Notes: generated from the letters alone by a model not told the origin. 64,000 nucleotides of DNA from Nocardiopsis flavescens (GCF_900141985.1 NZ_FQZK01000007.1:124001-188000), one strand, 5' to 3'. Numbered from the stretch's first letter, positions 1 to 8,920 are shown. A program made the numbers and translations.

Positions 1-747
1 GTGCTGGTGTCCATGCTGGGCGCGGTGGCCGGCACCCGCCGCGCGCCGCGCACGGTGTTCCCGCACCGCACCGGGGGCATGGGCGCGCAGCTGCGGACGG
101 CGCTGGGCCACCGGCACTTCCGGGTGCTCTTCCCCGCCAACCTGCTGATGGCCGCGGCCTCGGGAACAATGGTGGCGGGCGTGCCGTACGTGACCGCGAA
201 CGTCATGGGCGAGCCCGCCTACACGAGCGTCCTCATGGTGTGCGTGCTGGTCCCGCTGATGGCCGCCGCCCCGCTGTGGCGGCGGTTCTCGGTGCGGGTG
301 GACAAGCGCCGGGCCGCCGCCTGCGCGGCCGTGGTGTTCTCGCTGGGCGGCCTGGGGCTGCTGTTCATCCCCTCGGGCGGCGTGCCGGCCGCGGTCGCCT
401 CGGCGGTGCTGGTGGGGATCGGCCTGTCGGGGACGATGCTGCTGCCCTGGTCGATGCTGGCGGACTGCCTGGCCGCCACCGGGGACGGCCGGCGCCAGGG
501 CGGCGTGCTGTCGGGGGTGTGGACGGCGGGCGAGGCGCTGGCCCAGTCGGTGGGCACCGGTCTGCTGTCGTTGTCGCTGGCACTCAGCGGCTACGCGGAG
601 TCGGGGGCGGGCGAGGCCGTCCGGCAGAGCGAGGGGGCGCTGCGCGGCATGCTCGTGGGCAGCTCCCTGGTGCCGGCCGCCGTCATGCTGGCGTGCCTGG
701 TGCCGCTGGCGTTCTACCGCCTCACCGAGGCGGAGGCGGCGCGGTGA
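1..747 (+). CDS. MFS sugar/cation symporter-like transporter, C-terminal part (5' truncated by window)
   Basis: Integral membrane transporter fragment. The 248 codons hold about six hydrophobic segments separated by short charged loops (VRVDKRR between segments two and three is a typical MFS cytoplasmic loop). The pattern, including the GIGLSGTMLLPWSMLAD stretch near residue 140, resembles the C-terminal half of GPH-type (MelB-like) symporters, whose full length is about 450 residues. The frame is open to the window edge, so the GTG at base 1 is probably not the true start. The substrate cannot be told. An 11-bp hairpin directly follows the stop codon. Confidence 0.75.
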   Translation: MLVSMLGAVAGTRRAPRTVFPHRTGGMGAQLRTALGHRHFRVLFPANLLMAAASGTMVAGVPYVTANVMGEPAYTSVLMVCVLVPLMAAAPLWRRFSVRVDKRRAAACAAVVFSLGGLGLLFIPSGGVPAAVASAVLVGIGLSGTMLLPWSMLADCLAATGDGRRQGGVLSGVWTAGEALAQSVGTGLLSLSLALSGYAESGAGEAVRQSEGALRGMLVGSSLVPAAVMLACLVPLAFYRLTEAEAAR

Positions 748-752
748 CCCGC

Positions 753-776
753 GGGGCCCGCCGCGCGGCGGGCCCC
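753..776 (+). terminator. Hairpin after the MFS gene
   Basis: Perfect inverted repeat GGGGCCCGCCG / CGGCGGGCCCC with a 2-base centre, starting six bases after the transporter stop. There is no T-tract, as is common for actinobacterial terminators. Confidence 0.6.
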
Positions 777-783
777 GTCCCCC

Positions 784-935
784 TCACGGGGCGAGGACCA
801 GCGCCCCGCTCCCCCGGCCGGTGTCGAGGATCCGGTGGGCGCGGACGGCCTCGGCCAGGGGCAGGACCTCCCGCAGTCCCACCGCGTACTCCCCGCGCGT
901 GTACAGGCCGACGGCGGCGGCCGGGCGCTCCGCCG
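784..935 (-). pseudogene. C-terminal fragment of a zinc-type quinone oxidoreductase / alcohol dehydrogenase
   Basis: Read leftward, the strand encodes about 46 residues ending in LPLAEAVRAHRILDTGRGSG and then LVLAP before a TGA. This is the typical C terminus of NADPH:quinone reductase-like MDR proteins (LPLAEA..AHR.LE.GR..GK.VL.P). The similarity stops at about 925-940, where a different fragment in the opposite orientation begins. No N-terminal or Rossmann-fold part exists here, so this is a gene remnant. It probably once formed a tail-to-tail or divergent pair with the neighbouring TetR gene. Confidence 0.7.
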
Positions 936-937
936 AG

Positions 938-1084
938 CGGGCCGCCGAGCACTACGTGGCGCTCGTGCAGACCCCGGCGACCAACCGTGCGTTCTTCAAC
1001 GCGCTCCCGCTGGAGGAGTCCGAGCGCCGGGAGATCGTCCGCTCCGGTGTGGACGCCTTCCTCCGCGTCTACGGCCCCCGGTAG
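938..1084 (+). pseudogene. C-terminal fragment of a TetR-family regulator
   Basis: The frame ending at 1084 encodes AAEHYVALVQTPATNRAF followed by about 30 more residues ending in FLRVYGPR and a TAG. This looks like the end of a TetR-family ligand-binding domain. There is no helix-turn-helix part. The longest open frame runs back to 821, but the residues before 938 are the antisense of the oxidoreductase fragment, so they are not real protein. A deletion or rearrangement seems to have joined the two 3' gene ends head to head. Confidence 0.6.
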
Positions 1085-1110
1085 CCCCGCGGAGGGAAGC
1101 CGGACGGGTC

Positions 1111-1863
1111 CTACCGTCCCAGGCGGCGCCAGAGCGGGCGGGGCATCAGCCGCATGCCCGCGAACACCGGGCCGAGCACGCGCGGCGCCCACACCGTGGT
1201 CGCCCCCGAGCGCAGCCCCGCCGAGACCGCTGCGGCCACCTGGGCCGGGGTGGCCGGGAACGGGGCCGGGTCCACGTGCGCCGACATCCGGGTGGGCACG
1301 TAGCCCGGGCGCACGACCAGCACCCGGGCCCCGCTGCCGTGCAGGGAATCGGCCAGGCCCTGGGCGAACCCGTCCAGCCCGGCCTTGGCCGACCCGTACA
1401 CGAAGTTGAACCTGCGCACCCGGACGCCCGCCACCGACGACAGCACCACCAGCGCCCCGTGGCCCTGCTCCCGCAGCCGGGCGGCGACGGCCAGTCCCGC
1501 GGAGACGTGCCCCGTGTAGTTGACCGCCGCCGCCCGGGCCGCGGCCGCCGGATCGGCCTCGTAGCCGGCCTGGTCGCCGAGCACGCCGAACGCGTCCACC
1601 ACCACGTCGAGGTCGCCCACCAGGGCCACCGCCTCCCGCACCGCGCCGGTGTGGGTGTCCGCGGCGGTCGCGTCGAACTCCAGGGAGTGCACCTTCGCCC
1701 CCAGCGCGGTCAGCGCTCCCGGCGGCTCGGCGACCCCGCCGCGGGCGGCCAGCACCACCTCGCGGGCGCCCTCGCGCACCAGCCGTTCGACGATGGCCAG
1801 TCCGATCTCGCTGCGGCCGCCGAGCAGCAGCACGGTCCGCACCGTTCCCACCGAGTCGCGCAT
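1111..1863 (-). CDS. dprE2: Decaprenylphosphoryl-2-keto-ribose reductase (SDR family)
   Basis: Short-chain dehydrogenase of 250 residues, the usual DprE2 length. The Rossmann motif GGRSEIG lies near residue 15 and the catalytic YGSAK (Tyr/Lys) near residue 155, preceded by VVLSSVAG. In the DPA pathway DprE2 reduces the 2-keto intermediate made by DprE1 to decaprenylphosphoryl-arabinose. It lies directly downstream of dprE1 on the same strand (36-base gap), with the UbiA gene upstream, so the three form one operon. SDR proteins are common, so the specific name rests on this context. Confidence 0.85.
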   Translation of the reverse strand: MRDSVGTVRTVLLLGGRSEIGLAIVERLVREGAREVVLAARGGVAEPPGALTALGAKVHSLEFDATAADTHTGAVREAVALVGDLDVVVDAFGVLGDQAGYEADPAAAARAAAVNYTGHVSAGLAVAARLREQGHGALVVLSSVAGVRVRRFNFVYGSAKAGLDGFAQGLADSLHGSGARVLVVRPGYVPTRMSAHVDPAPFPATPAQVAAAVSAGLRSGATTVWAPRVLGPVFAGMRLMPRPLWRRLGR

Positions 1864-1899
1864 GTGCCTTGGATGTCCTTCCGAACGACGAACGGGGTG

Positions 1900-3276
1900 T
1901 CAGAGCAGCCGCAGGCGGCGGGCCAGGTCGGAGACGAGCACCCCGTCGGGGTCGGCCCGTTCGCGGATCCCGCGCCAGGCGGGCAGGCCGGGGTACATGG
2001 CGTGGACCGTCTCCGCGTCGGCCCGGCCGTCCTTGGCCAGGTAGAGCCGGCCGCCCGCGGCGAGCAGGCGCTCGTCGAAACGGCGCAGCATCCGGCCCAG
2101 GCCGGGCAGGTCGGCGGGCAGGTCCACGGCCAGCGTCCACCCGGGGCGGGGGAACGACAGGTGGCCGCCGGTGCCCTCGCCCAGCCGCTTGAGCACGGTC
2201 AGGAACGACGGGGCGCCCGCCCGGGACAGCCCCTCCATGATCCCCGCCAAAGCGTCCTCGGCCCCGAGGGGCACCACGAACTGGTACTGGACCAGCCCGC
2301 GCGGACCGTACAGCCGGTTCCAGCCGCGGACGGCGTCCAGCGGGTGGAAGAACCCGGCGAGGGGCTGGGCCTGGCCGCGCCGCCGCCGCGGGGCGGCGTT
2401 GCGGTACACGGTGTTGAACGCCCCCACCGTCCAGGAGTTGAGCAGCCCCGGCGGCACCCGCGGCGGGGCGGCCGGCGCGCCGCCCGGCCGGTGGCGCAGC
2501 GGGTCGCGGCGCAGGGCGGGCGGCAGGTCGCGCGGGACCGCGTGCTCGGCCCGGGTGAGCACCCCGCGCCCCATCGCGCTCCCCCTGGCCAGCAGGTCCA
2601 CCCAGCACACCGTGTACCGGTAGTCGGCGTCGGTGCGCGACATCAGGTCCAGGGTGGCGTCCAGGGACTCGGTGCGGTCGGTGTCGACCCGCATGTAGGA
2701 GGTCTCCACCGGCAGCACGGCCAGGGTCGCCTCGGTGATGACGCCGGTCAGGCCCATCCCGCCCAGGGTGGCCCGGAAGAGGTCGCCGTCCTCCCCCGGT
2801 GCCGAGGGTGTGAGCACCCGCGCCCGCCCGGCCGGCGTCGCCAGGGTCAGGGAGCGCACGTGCGCCCCCAGGGAGGAGTCGGCGTGGTGGTTCTTGCCGT
2901 GCACGTCGGCGGCGATCGCCCCGCCCACGGTGACCTGGCGCGTCCCGGGGGTGACCGGCACGAAGTGCCCGCGGGCGAGGAGGTGCGCGATGAGCCGGTC
3001 GAAGGAGACCCCGGCGGGGACCGTGACCTCGCCGCGGTCGGCGTCCAGCCGGATCGGGCCGGTCAGCCCGGTGCAGTCCAGGACGGTGCCCCCGGCCGCC
3101 TGCGCGGCGTCGCCGTAGGAGCGGCCCAGACCGCGGGCGAGCACCCCGCGCGGGCCCGCGTCCGCCAGGGCCCGCGCGACCTCGCCGGCGGTACGGGGCC
3201 GCACGACGCGGGCGGCGGTCGGCGCGGTGCGCCCCCACCCGGTGAGGAGCACGGGGCGCTCCGGCTGCGATGACAC
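1900..3276 (-). CDS. dprE1: Decaprenylphosphoryl-beta-D-ribose 2-oxidase (FAD)
   Basis: FAD-binding oxidoreductase of 458 residues. The PCMH-type FAD-binding region includes GLGRSYGDAAQ and VTPGTRQVTVGGAIAADVHG. DprE1 oxidises the C2 hydroxyl of decaprenylphosphoryl-ribose as the first epimerisation step towards DPA. The GTG at 3276 is chosen because AGGGGG lies a few bases upstream and the protein then begins VSSQPERPVLL; the frame is open further upstream but only in the antisense of the UbiA gene. At the position of Cys387 in the mycobacterial enzyme (GWN.CVDFP) the sequence reads GWTLAVDLP, that is alanine. The UbiA stop lies 14 bases upstream. Confidence 0.88.
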   Translation of the reverse strand: MSSQPERPVLLTGWGRTAPTAARVVRPRTAGEVARALADAGPRGVLARGLGRSYGDAAQAAGGTVLDCTGLTGPIRLDADRGEVTVPAGVSFDRLIAHLLARGHFVPVTPGTRQVTVGGAIAADVHGKNHHADSSLGAHVRSLTLATPAGRARVLTPSAPGEDGDLFRATLGGMGLTGVITEATLAVLPVETSYMRVDTDRTESLDATLDLMSRTDADYRYTVCWVDLLARGSAMGRGVLTRAEHAVPRDLPPALRRDPLRHRPGGAPAAPPRVPPGLLNSWTVGAFNTVYRNAAPRRRRGQAQPLAGFFHPLDAVRGWNRLYGPRGLVQYQFVVPLGAEDALAGIMEGLSRAGAPSFLTVLKRLGEGTGGHLSFPRPGWTLAVDLPADLPGLGRMLRRFDERLLAAGGRLYLAKDGRADAETVHAMYPGLPAWRGIRERADPDGVLVSDLARRLRLL

Positions 3277-3289
3277 GACAGGGTCCCCC

Positions 3290-4228
3290 TTAGAGGTAGA
3301 TGCCCAGCCCCACGAGGAGGGCGAGCGCGACGAGGACGACCTGCAGGGGGCGGTCGCGCAGCGCGATCTCCTCGGGCTCCTCGCCCACGCCCCGGTCCAC
3401 CAGCAGGTTGTAGCGCAGGACGAACATGATGAAGGGAACGATACTGCCCACGTGGAACAGGTTCTGGGCACCGCCGTCCTGCTCCAGCGCCCACAGGCAG
3501 TAGGTGACGATCATCGCCGCCGACGCCATGGTGCGGGTCTGGGACAGGTAGGTGGGCGTGTAGACGGACAGGGTGGCCCGGACCGGCCCGTCCGCGTGCG
3601 CACCGTCCAGGGCGCGCAGCTCGGCCTCGCGCTTGCCGACCACGACCAGCAGCGCGGCCAGGGACACCACGATGATGAACCACGAGGTCAGCGGGACGCC
3701 GACGGCGACGCCCCCGGCGACCGCGCGCAGCACGTGGCAGCCCGCGACCGCGACCAGGTCGCAGATCGCGATGTCCTTGAGGAAGCGGGTGTAGGCGAGG
3801 GTGAGCAGGACGTACCCGGTCAGGACGCCGGTGAGCAGGGGCTCTCCCAGGGCGAGGGAGGCGGCGGGGGCCAGGGCGCACAGGGAGGCCCCCACGGCCA
3901 CCGCCAGCGGCACCGGGACCAGGCCGGCGGCGACGGGCCGGTGGCGCTTGCGCTCGTGGGCGCGGTCGCCCTCCGCGTCGCGCACGTCGTTGAGCAGGTA
4001 GGTGCCGCTCGCCGCCGCGCAGAACAGGGCGAAGACCGCCGCGCACATCAGCAGGGCGCGCGGCTCGGTGAGCGCGCCGGCCGCCGCCGGGGCGGCCAGG
4101 ACGAGCAGGTTCTTCAGCCACTGGCGGGGACGGCAGGCCCGCACCAGCGCGAAGGGGAGCGTGTCGCGCACGCGGCGGTCGCCGGACGGGGTCCCCCCGG
4201 TCCCGGTCCCCGGCGCCACCGGCGTCAC
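3290..4228 (-). CDS. UbiA-family decaprenyl-phosphate phosphoribosyltransferase
   Basis: Polytopic membrane prenyltransferase of 312 residues with about eight to nine hydrophobic helices. The first Asp-rich motif NDVRDAEGDRAHERKRHRP follows the second helix, and the second motif region YTRFLKDIAICDL follows the fifth. These match Rv3806c-type enzymes that join PRPP and decaprenyl phosphate. Being first in an operon with dprE1 and dprE2 supports the role as the source of decaprenylphosphoryl-ribose. The start is the first ATG-type codon of the frame; a proline/glycine-rich leader of about 20 residues precedes the conserved CRPRQWLKN. Confidence 0.85.
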   Translation of the reverse strand: MTPVAPGTGTGGTPSGDRRVRDTLPFALVRACRPRQWLKNLLVLAAPAAAGALTEPRALLMCAAVFALFCAAASGTYLLNDVRDAEGDRAHERKRHRPVAAGLVPVPLAVAVGASLCALAPAASLALGEPLLTGVLTGYVLLTLAYTRFLKDIAICDLVAVAGCHVLRAVAGGVAVGVPLTSWFIIVVSLAALLVVVGKREAELRALDGAHADGPVRATLSVYTPTYLSQTRTMASAAMIVTYCLWALEQDGGAQNLFHVGSIVPFIMFVLRYNLLVDRGVGEEPEEIALRDRPLQVVLVALALLVGLGIYL

Positions 4229-4306
4229 GCCGCCGCCCTCCCGGTCGCGCGGGCGGCCCCGCCCCGCCGGCCGCGCGGGGGCCGGGGGCGGGGGCGTGCG
4301 GGTCCT

Positions 4307-5230
4307 TCAGTTGTGGTGCGCACGGGATCGGCCGGTGAGGTACAGGATGACGCCGATCGCGACGAAGCCGACTCCGACGATGAGGGCGGCGAGCGGGACC
4401 GTGGTGTGGATCAGCGGCAGCGTGGTGCGGCCCTCCTCGGAGTTCTCCAGGGCGGTCCGCACGGAGGCGTCGTCGAAGACCAGCTCGGCGTCGAGCAGGG
4501 TCAGGACCTCCTGGCCGTCCACGACGACGACGCGGCTCTGGTCCTCGCTCACCTTGATCGGGGAGCCGGTGGTCGGGTCGATCCAGTAGGTGCGGGTGAT
4601 GGAGAAGACCTCGTCGCCGGTCACGTCGCCGTCGCCCTCCAGCCCGGCGACCGAGCGCGGCAGGGTGCGCTCGCCGATGACCTCGCCCTCGACGACCTGC
4701 TCGAAGCGGTAGACCTCGACGCCCTCGATCTCCTCGGCGCCCTTGAACTCCATCGTGACGGGTTCCTTGACCGTCGTCTCGAAGAACTCGTAGTCGCGCT
4801 GCTCGGTGAAGAAGGGGAACTTCCACGCCTGGCCGCTCTGGACGGTGGACTCCTCGTTCACCATCGCGTCGCAGCAGTCGACGGCCTCGCCGGTGACCCG
4901 GTCGTGGCCGGCGCGGCGGCTGGTGGAGCTGATGCCGAAGTCGGTGTCGGCGTCCCTCAGCCAGGTGAACTGGTCCCAGACCACGATCTCGTCGGTACTG
5001 GAGGCCACGTCGGCCCGGATGGTCACGCTGGCCTCCAGCGTGGCGTCCTCGACGAGTTCGACGTCCTCGATGTTGAAGTAGGTCGCACCCTCCGCGACGT
5101 TGGTGTACTCGACGTAGTAGGTCAGGGGGGTCTTCATCAGGGAGCTGGACACCCATGTGCGCATGAGGGGTGCGACGGCGAGGAAGAAGACTCCAAACCC
5201 GATGAGAACGACCGCTGTGGCACGGCGCAT
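4307..5230 (-). CDS. DUF3068 membrane protein (PorA-like family)
   Basis: Protein of 307 residues with an N-terminal transmembrane helix (ATAVVLIGFGVFFLAVAPL), a long extracytoplasmic beta-rich domain and a second helix near the C terminus (AALIVGVGFVAIGVILYL), ending in a basic tail. This is the DUF3068 layout found in many mycolate and non-mycolate actinobacteria. Function is not established. The start at 5230 is preceded by AGGAGG. Lying just upstream of the DPA genes and facing an acyltransferase suggests an envelope role. Confidence 0.8.
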   Translation of the reverse strand: MRRATAVVLIGFGVFFLAVAPLMRTWVSSSLMKTPLTYYVEYTNVAEGATYFNIEDVELVEDATLEASVTIRADVASSTDEIVVWDQFTWLRDADTDFGISSTSRRAGHDRVTGEAVDCCDAMVNEESTVQSGQAWKFPFFTEQRDYEFFETTVKEPVTMEFKGAEEIEGVEVYRFEQVVEGEVIGERTLPRSVAGLEGDGDVTGDEVFSITRTYWIDPTTGSPIKVSEDQSRVVVVDGQEVLTLLDAELVFDDASVRTALENSEEGRTTLPLIHTTVPLAALIVGVGFVAIGVILYLTGRSRAHHN

Positions 5231-5401
5231 GAGCCCTCCTGGGCGAGGTGAGTCCGGATCTGGAACGGGCTTCAGTGGAACTAGCTTCAGTTCCGGGTAG
5301 AGTACTGCCCAGTAGTGAACGACGTCACCAGGGCGTGTCTGAATTTTTATAACACGTTCTAGTAGACCGTGTTCGGACTCCACCCCGTCCTGGAAGGCCC
5401 C
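5231..5401. promoter_or_regulatory. Divergent promoter region between DUF3068 and acyltransferase genes
   Basis: The 171 bases between two divergent genes are AT-rich compared with their surroundings. They contain an inverted repeat GGAACT-N6-AGTTCC at about 5277-5294 and a TTTTTATAACA stretch near 5344 that could serve as a -10 region. Exact transcription starts cannot be read from sequence. Confidence 0.4.
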
Positions 5402-6727
5402 ATGGCGCCCACGCCCTCCGCGCCCGAGGACCCCACCGGCACCCCCTCCGGCGGCGCGCGCACCACCCCCGCGGTCCCCGACCCCGCCCGGCTGCTGCCG
5501 CAGGTCGACGGGCGCCACGCGACCCTCGACGGCATCCGCGCCGTGGCCGCCCTCATGGTCCTGGTCTTCCACGTCGCCACCGAGACCGGCGACTCCCTGG
5601 CCCCCGGCGTGCTCGGCGGCGCGCTGTCCGCGTTCGACCTCGCCGTGCCGCTGTTCTTCACCCTGTCCGGGGTGCTGCTGTACCGGCCCTGGGCCCGGGC
5701 CGTCCTGGACGGGAGCCGCTCCCCCTCCGCCCGCACCTACCTGTGGCGCCGGGTCGTGCGCGTGTTCCCCGCCTACTGGGTGGTGGCCCTGGCCGCGCTG
5801 CTGCTGTACTCGCGCGAGCACCTGGACTCGCCGCGGTACTGGCTGGAGGTCATGACCCTCGCCTTCCCGTACGACACCGACCCCTCCTGGGTGGGCACCG
5901 GGCCCTACGGGCTCGGGCAGATGTGGAGCCTGTCCGTCGAGGTGAGCTTCTACCTGCTGCTCCCGGTGTTCGCCCTGCTGCTGTCCCTGTGGGCGCGCCG
6001 CGGCGGCACACCGGACGCCCGGGGCCGGCGCCTGCTGTGGGGCCTGGGGGTGATGGCGCTGCTGGGGTTCGCCGCGCTGCTGCCGCAGTTCATCCCCGAG
6101 CCGCGCCACTACATGCACGCCTGGCTGCCGCGCACGCTCGGCATGTTCGCGGCGGGGATGGCGCTGGCCGTGCTGTCGGAGTGGGCCCGGCACGAGTCCG
6201 GTCCGGACGGCCCGGTGCGGCGCTTCTGCCGCACCGTCGCCTCCTCCCCGGGGGTGTGCTGGCTGGCCGCGGGCGGGTTCTTCGCCCTGGCGGCCACCGA
6301 CGCCACCGGCGGCCGGTTCATCGGCGCGGGCGACCTGTGGACCTCGGCCTTCTCCTCGGCGGCCGACATCGGCTTCGCGTTCCTCGTCATCGCGCCCGCC
6401 GCACTGGCCCCCCGGCCCGCCGGCCCGCCGGCCCCGCTGCGGTCGGCCGCGGCCTGGCGCGACGGCCGCTGGCTGGACTCGCTGCTGCGGCACCGGGTGT
6501 GCCAGTACCTCGCCAAGGTGTCCTACGGGGTGTTCCTCTGGCAGTTCCTGGTGCTGTACCTGTGGCGCGACTTCACCGGGCAGGAGATCTTCACCGGCAC
6601 CTTCTGGCTGGACATGGTGCCGGTGACGGCCGCGACGGTGCTGCTGGCCGCCGCCACGCACCGCTGGGTGGAGGAGCCGTCGCGGCGCTGGTCGCGCCGG
6701 GTCCTGCGGGACCCCCGCCGGCCCTGA
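5402..6727 (+). CDS. Acyltransferase family 3 membrane protein
   Basis: Integral membrane O-acyltransferase of 441 residues, family-typical length. The N-terminal signature LDGIRAVAALMVLVFHV carries the conserved catalytic His, and VPLFFTLSGVLLYRPW follows; about ten hydrophobic helices are visible. The C-terminal EEPSRRW motif is also typical. These proteins acylate surface sugars or lipids. The ATG at 5402 is preferred over the GTG at 5369 because GGAAGG lies just before it. A Pro/Thr-rich cytoplasmic segment precedes the first helix. The neighbouring envelope genes fit a cell-surface role. Confidence 0.85.
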   Translation: MAPTPSAPEDPTGTPSGGARTTPAVPDPARLLPQVDGRHATLDGIRAVAALMVLVFHVATETGDSLAPGVLGGALSAFDLAVPLFFTLSGVLLYRPWARAVLDGSRSPSARTYLWRRVVRVFPAYWVVALAALLLYSREHLDSPRYWLEVMTLAFPYDTDPSWVGTGPYGLGQMWSLSVEVSFYLLLPVFALLLSLWARRGGTPDARGRRLLWGLGVMALLGFAALLPQFIPEPRHYMHAWLPRTLGMFAAGMALAVLSEWARHESGPDGPVRRFCRTVASSPGVCWLAAGGFFALAATDATGGRFIGAGDLWTSAFSSAADIGFAFLVIAPAALAPRPAGPPAPLRSAAAWRDGRWLDSLLRHRVCQYLAKVSYGVFLWQFLVLYLWRDFTGQEIFTGTFWLDMVPVTAATVLLAAATHRWVEEPSRRWSRRVLRDPRRP

Positions 6728-6739
6728 GGCGGGCCGGGC

Positions 6740-8770
6740 TCACTCCTGCCCGCCGGCCTCCCCCTCCCGCGGCGGCTCCTCCTGCGAGAGCGGGATCGGG
6801 TGGCCGCCCTCCGCGTCCGGGGCGAGCCTGCCGAGCGCCACCGCCGTCATGCACAGCCCGCCCTCCTCGGTGAGCAGGGAGAGCCGGTCGCCCTGTTGCG
6901 GCACCGGCAGGTGCCAGAACCCGCCGTCGGGCGCCGCGGGCAGCACCGCCTCGATCCAGCCGCCGCCCACCGACACCACCAGCTGCGTGTCGGCGTCCGA
7001 GGTGTAGGCGAGGGTCGCGACCTGCTGCGGACCGCCCGCCGCCAGCGCGGGCCAGGACACCGCGCCCTCCAGCGTCCCCAGGCACTCGTCCTGCGGCCCG
7101 GGCAGGAACGTGCTGCTGAACAGCGTGTGCTCGCCCGGGACCAGGGTCCCCCCGTCGTCGAACACGTAGGCCCGCGGCCCCTGCTCCGGGTACGCGAACC
7201 GCGCCCCGTCCGGGGCCAGCGGCGGCAGCACGTAGGAGGTGAGCCGCCGGTCGCCGTTCCAGTCCAGGACCACGTCCTCCGGGACCGGGCGCGGGTAGAA
7301 CCCGCCCTCCTCGGGCAGGTCGGCCATGGAGGCCCGCACGTTGTCCATGTACTCGCGCAGCCGGTCCCCGTTGAGGGTCCCGGCGTAGGTGTGGGTGGAG
7401 TACAGGGCGCCCGCCGCGTAGACCGCGGTCAGGACCCCGGCCGCCACCGCCCGGTCGCGCCGGGCGCGCCGTCCCGGGGCGGCGCGCGTGGCGGGCGCGG
7501 CCCCCGCCGTGGAGACCGACTCCCGGGCGCGCTGCTCGCGCACCACCAGGAAGGCCAGGGCCAGGCACAGGGCGAAGACCAGCGCCGCGTCGGCCACGTA
7601 CCGGGGGTCCGCCCCGGCCAGGCCGTGCCCGCGCCCGCGCGCGATCACCGTCGGGATCGCGTCCACGAACACCAGGTAGCCCAGCAGCAGCGCCCACGCC
7701 CGCCAGGCGCTCCCGCGCAGCCACAGGCTGCTCAGGACGATGGCCGCCCACACCGCGCCCGCGCCCAGCACCACGAACCCGCGCGGTTCGACCAGCCCGC
7801 CCGCCGGGGTGATGAGCGCCCACTCGTAGGGGCCGCCCAGCGCGCCCACCGGGAACACCTGTCCCAGCATCCGCCGCACCAGCTCCACCGCCGCGTCCGC
7901 CTCGGGCACCCCCGCGCCCTCGGTGCCGCTGCCGCCGTTCTGGCTGACCACGTACAGGACCAGGTAGCCCAGGGTCATGGCGGCCATCGCGGTCCAGAAC
8001 GCGCGGTGCGCGCGCACCGCCCGCGCCGCCCCCGCGAACAGGGTGCCCGGGTAGAGGAAGGCGACCGCGAACACGAACAGCAGCGAGGGCAGGAACAGCG
8101 CCTTCACCGAGAAGAACATGCCGAAGACCACGGCGGCCGTCGTCCACCACCCGTACCGGGGGTCGCCGGTGCGCACGTAGCGGACCGTCCACAGCAGGGC
8201 CAGCAGGATCGCCAGCTGGAACGGCACCGCGTTCAGCGCCGCCGCCCACCAGCCCAGCACCGGGATGGTCAGCGGGGCCAGGGCGTAGACCGTGAACGGC
8301 ACGAGCAGCGCCCACCGCCGGCCGAACAGCTCCCAGGTCAGCCGCAGGAACGCCAGCAGGGCCAGGGCCTGGAGCACCAGCATCAGCCCGGCGCTCACCC
8401 ACCAGTCGTAGGGCCAGAAGGCCGTCTGGAGGTAGACCAGGAACATCGCCCCGGGCATGAAGTGGCCCTTGTGCAGGGAGAACAGGTAGTCCGGGGTGAG
8501 GTCCGCGGCGTAGGCGGCGCCGAAGAACAGGAAGTCGTCCTCGACGAAGTAGGACGCGTTCAGCACGTACACCTTGGCGGCCAGCGCCACCAGCAGGACC
8601 ACCGTCGCCGCGCGGAACACGGGGTCGCGGGAGACCCGCCGCAGCGCGCGCAGGGAGTCCGCCGCCAGCACGCCGATCCCGGGACCCTCGTCCTCGGGAT
8701 CCTCGACGGCGCGGCGTACCCTGGCCTCCGGTTCCCGGTCCGGACCGGTCGTGGGGGTGGTGGACGGCAT
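6740..8770 (-). CDS. Large polytopic membrane protein, glycosyltransferase-like
   Basis: Protein of 676 residues. After a cytoplasmic leader come about eleven hydrophobic helices; between the first and second is NASYFVEDDFLFFGAAY, an acidic pair of the kind seen in the first loop of GT-C polyprenyl-sugar glycosyltransferases. The last 230 residues form a soluble, probably extracytoplasmic domain rich in beta segments. The start at 8770 is preceded by GGGGAGAG; an ATG at 8824 would add 18 residues without a good ribosome site. No precise function is recognised. It is divergent from the methyltransferase pair and may build or export a surface glycan. Confidence 0.6.
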   Translation of the reverse strand: MPSTTPTTGPDREPEARVRRAVEDPEDEGPGIGVLAADSLRALRRVSRDPVFRAATVVLLVALAAKVYVLNASYFVEDDFLFFGAAYAADLTPDYLFSLHKGHFMPGAMFLVYLQTAFWPYDWWVSAGLMLVLQALALLAFLRLTWELFGRRWALLVPFTVYALAPLTIPVLGWWAAALNAVPFQLAILLALLWTVRYVRTGDPRYGWWTTAAVVFGMFFSVKALFLPSLLFVFAVAFLYPGTLFAGAARAVRAHRAFWTAMAAMTLGYLVLYVVSQNGGSGTEGAGVPEADAAVELVRRMLGQVFPVGALGGPYEWALITPAGGLVEPRGFVVLGAGAVWAAIVLSSLWLRGSAWRAWALLLGYLVFVDAIPTVIARGRGHGLAGADPRYVADAALVFALCLALAFLVVREQRARESVSTAGAAPATRAAPGRRARRDRAVAAGVLTAVYAAGALYSTHTYAGTLNGDRLREYMDNVRASMADLPEEGGFYPRPVPEDVVLDWNGDRRLTSYVLPPLAPDGARFAYPEQGPRAYVFDDGGTLVPGEHTLFSSTFLPGPQDECLGTLEGAVSWPALAAGGPQQVATLAYTSDADTQLVVSVGGGWIEAVLPAAPDGGFWHLPVPQQGDRLSLLTEEGGLCMTAVALGRLAPDAEGGHPIPLSQEEPPREGEAGGQE

Positions 8771-8920
8771 CGGTACTCTCCCCGCCGCTGGTTGGCCAAG
8801 CCGGAAACGGATGTCAGAATACAACAGGTTCCAGTTTCAGCTCTCCCTGTTGACACTGGCCTTTCTCCTCGCGAGACCCTTAACGGGAACTTGATGCAGC
8901 ACACCCCTGGAGGTGATGTG

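Noticed and set aside
722..3273. Very long open frames on both strands (over 800 codons) across the dprE region
   Set aside because: They are GC-driven shadows of dprE2 and dprE1: Arg/Gly/Pro/Ala-rich, no ribosome site, no domain resemblance.
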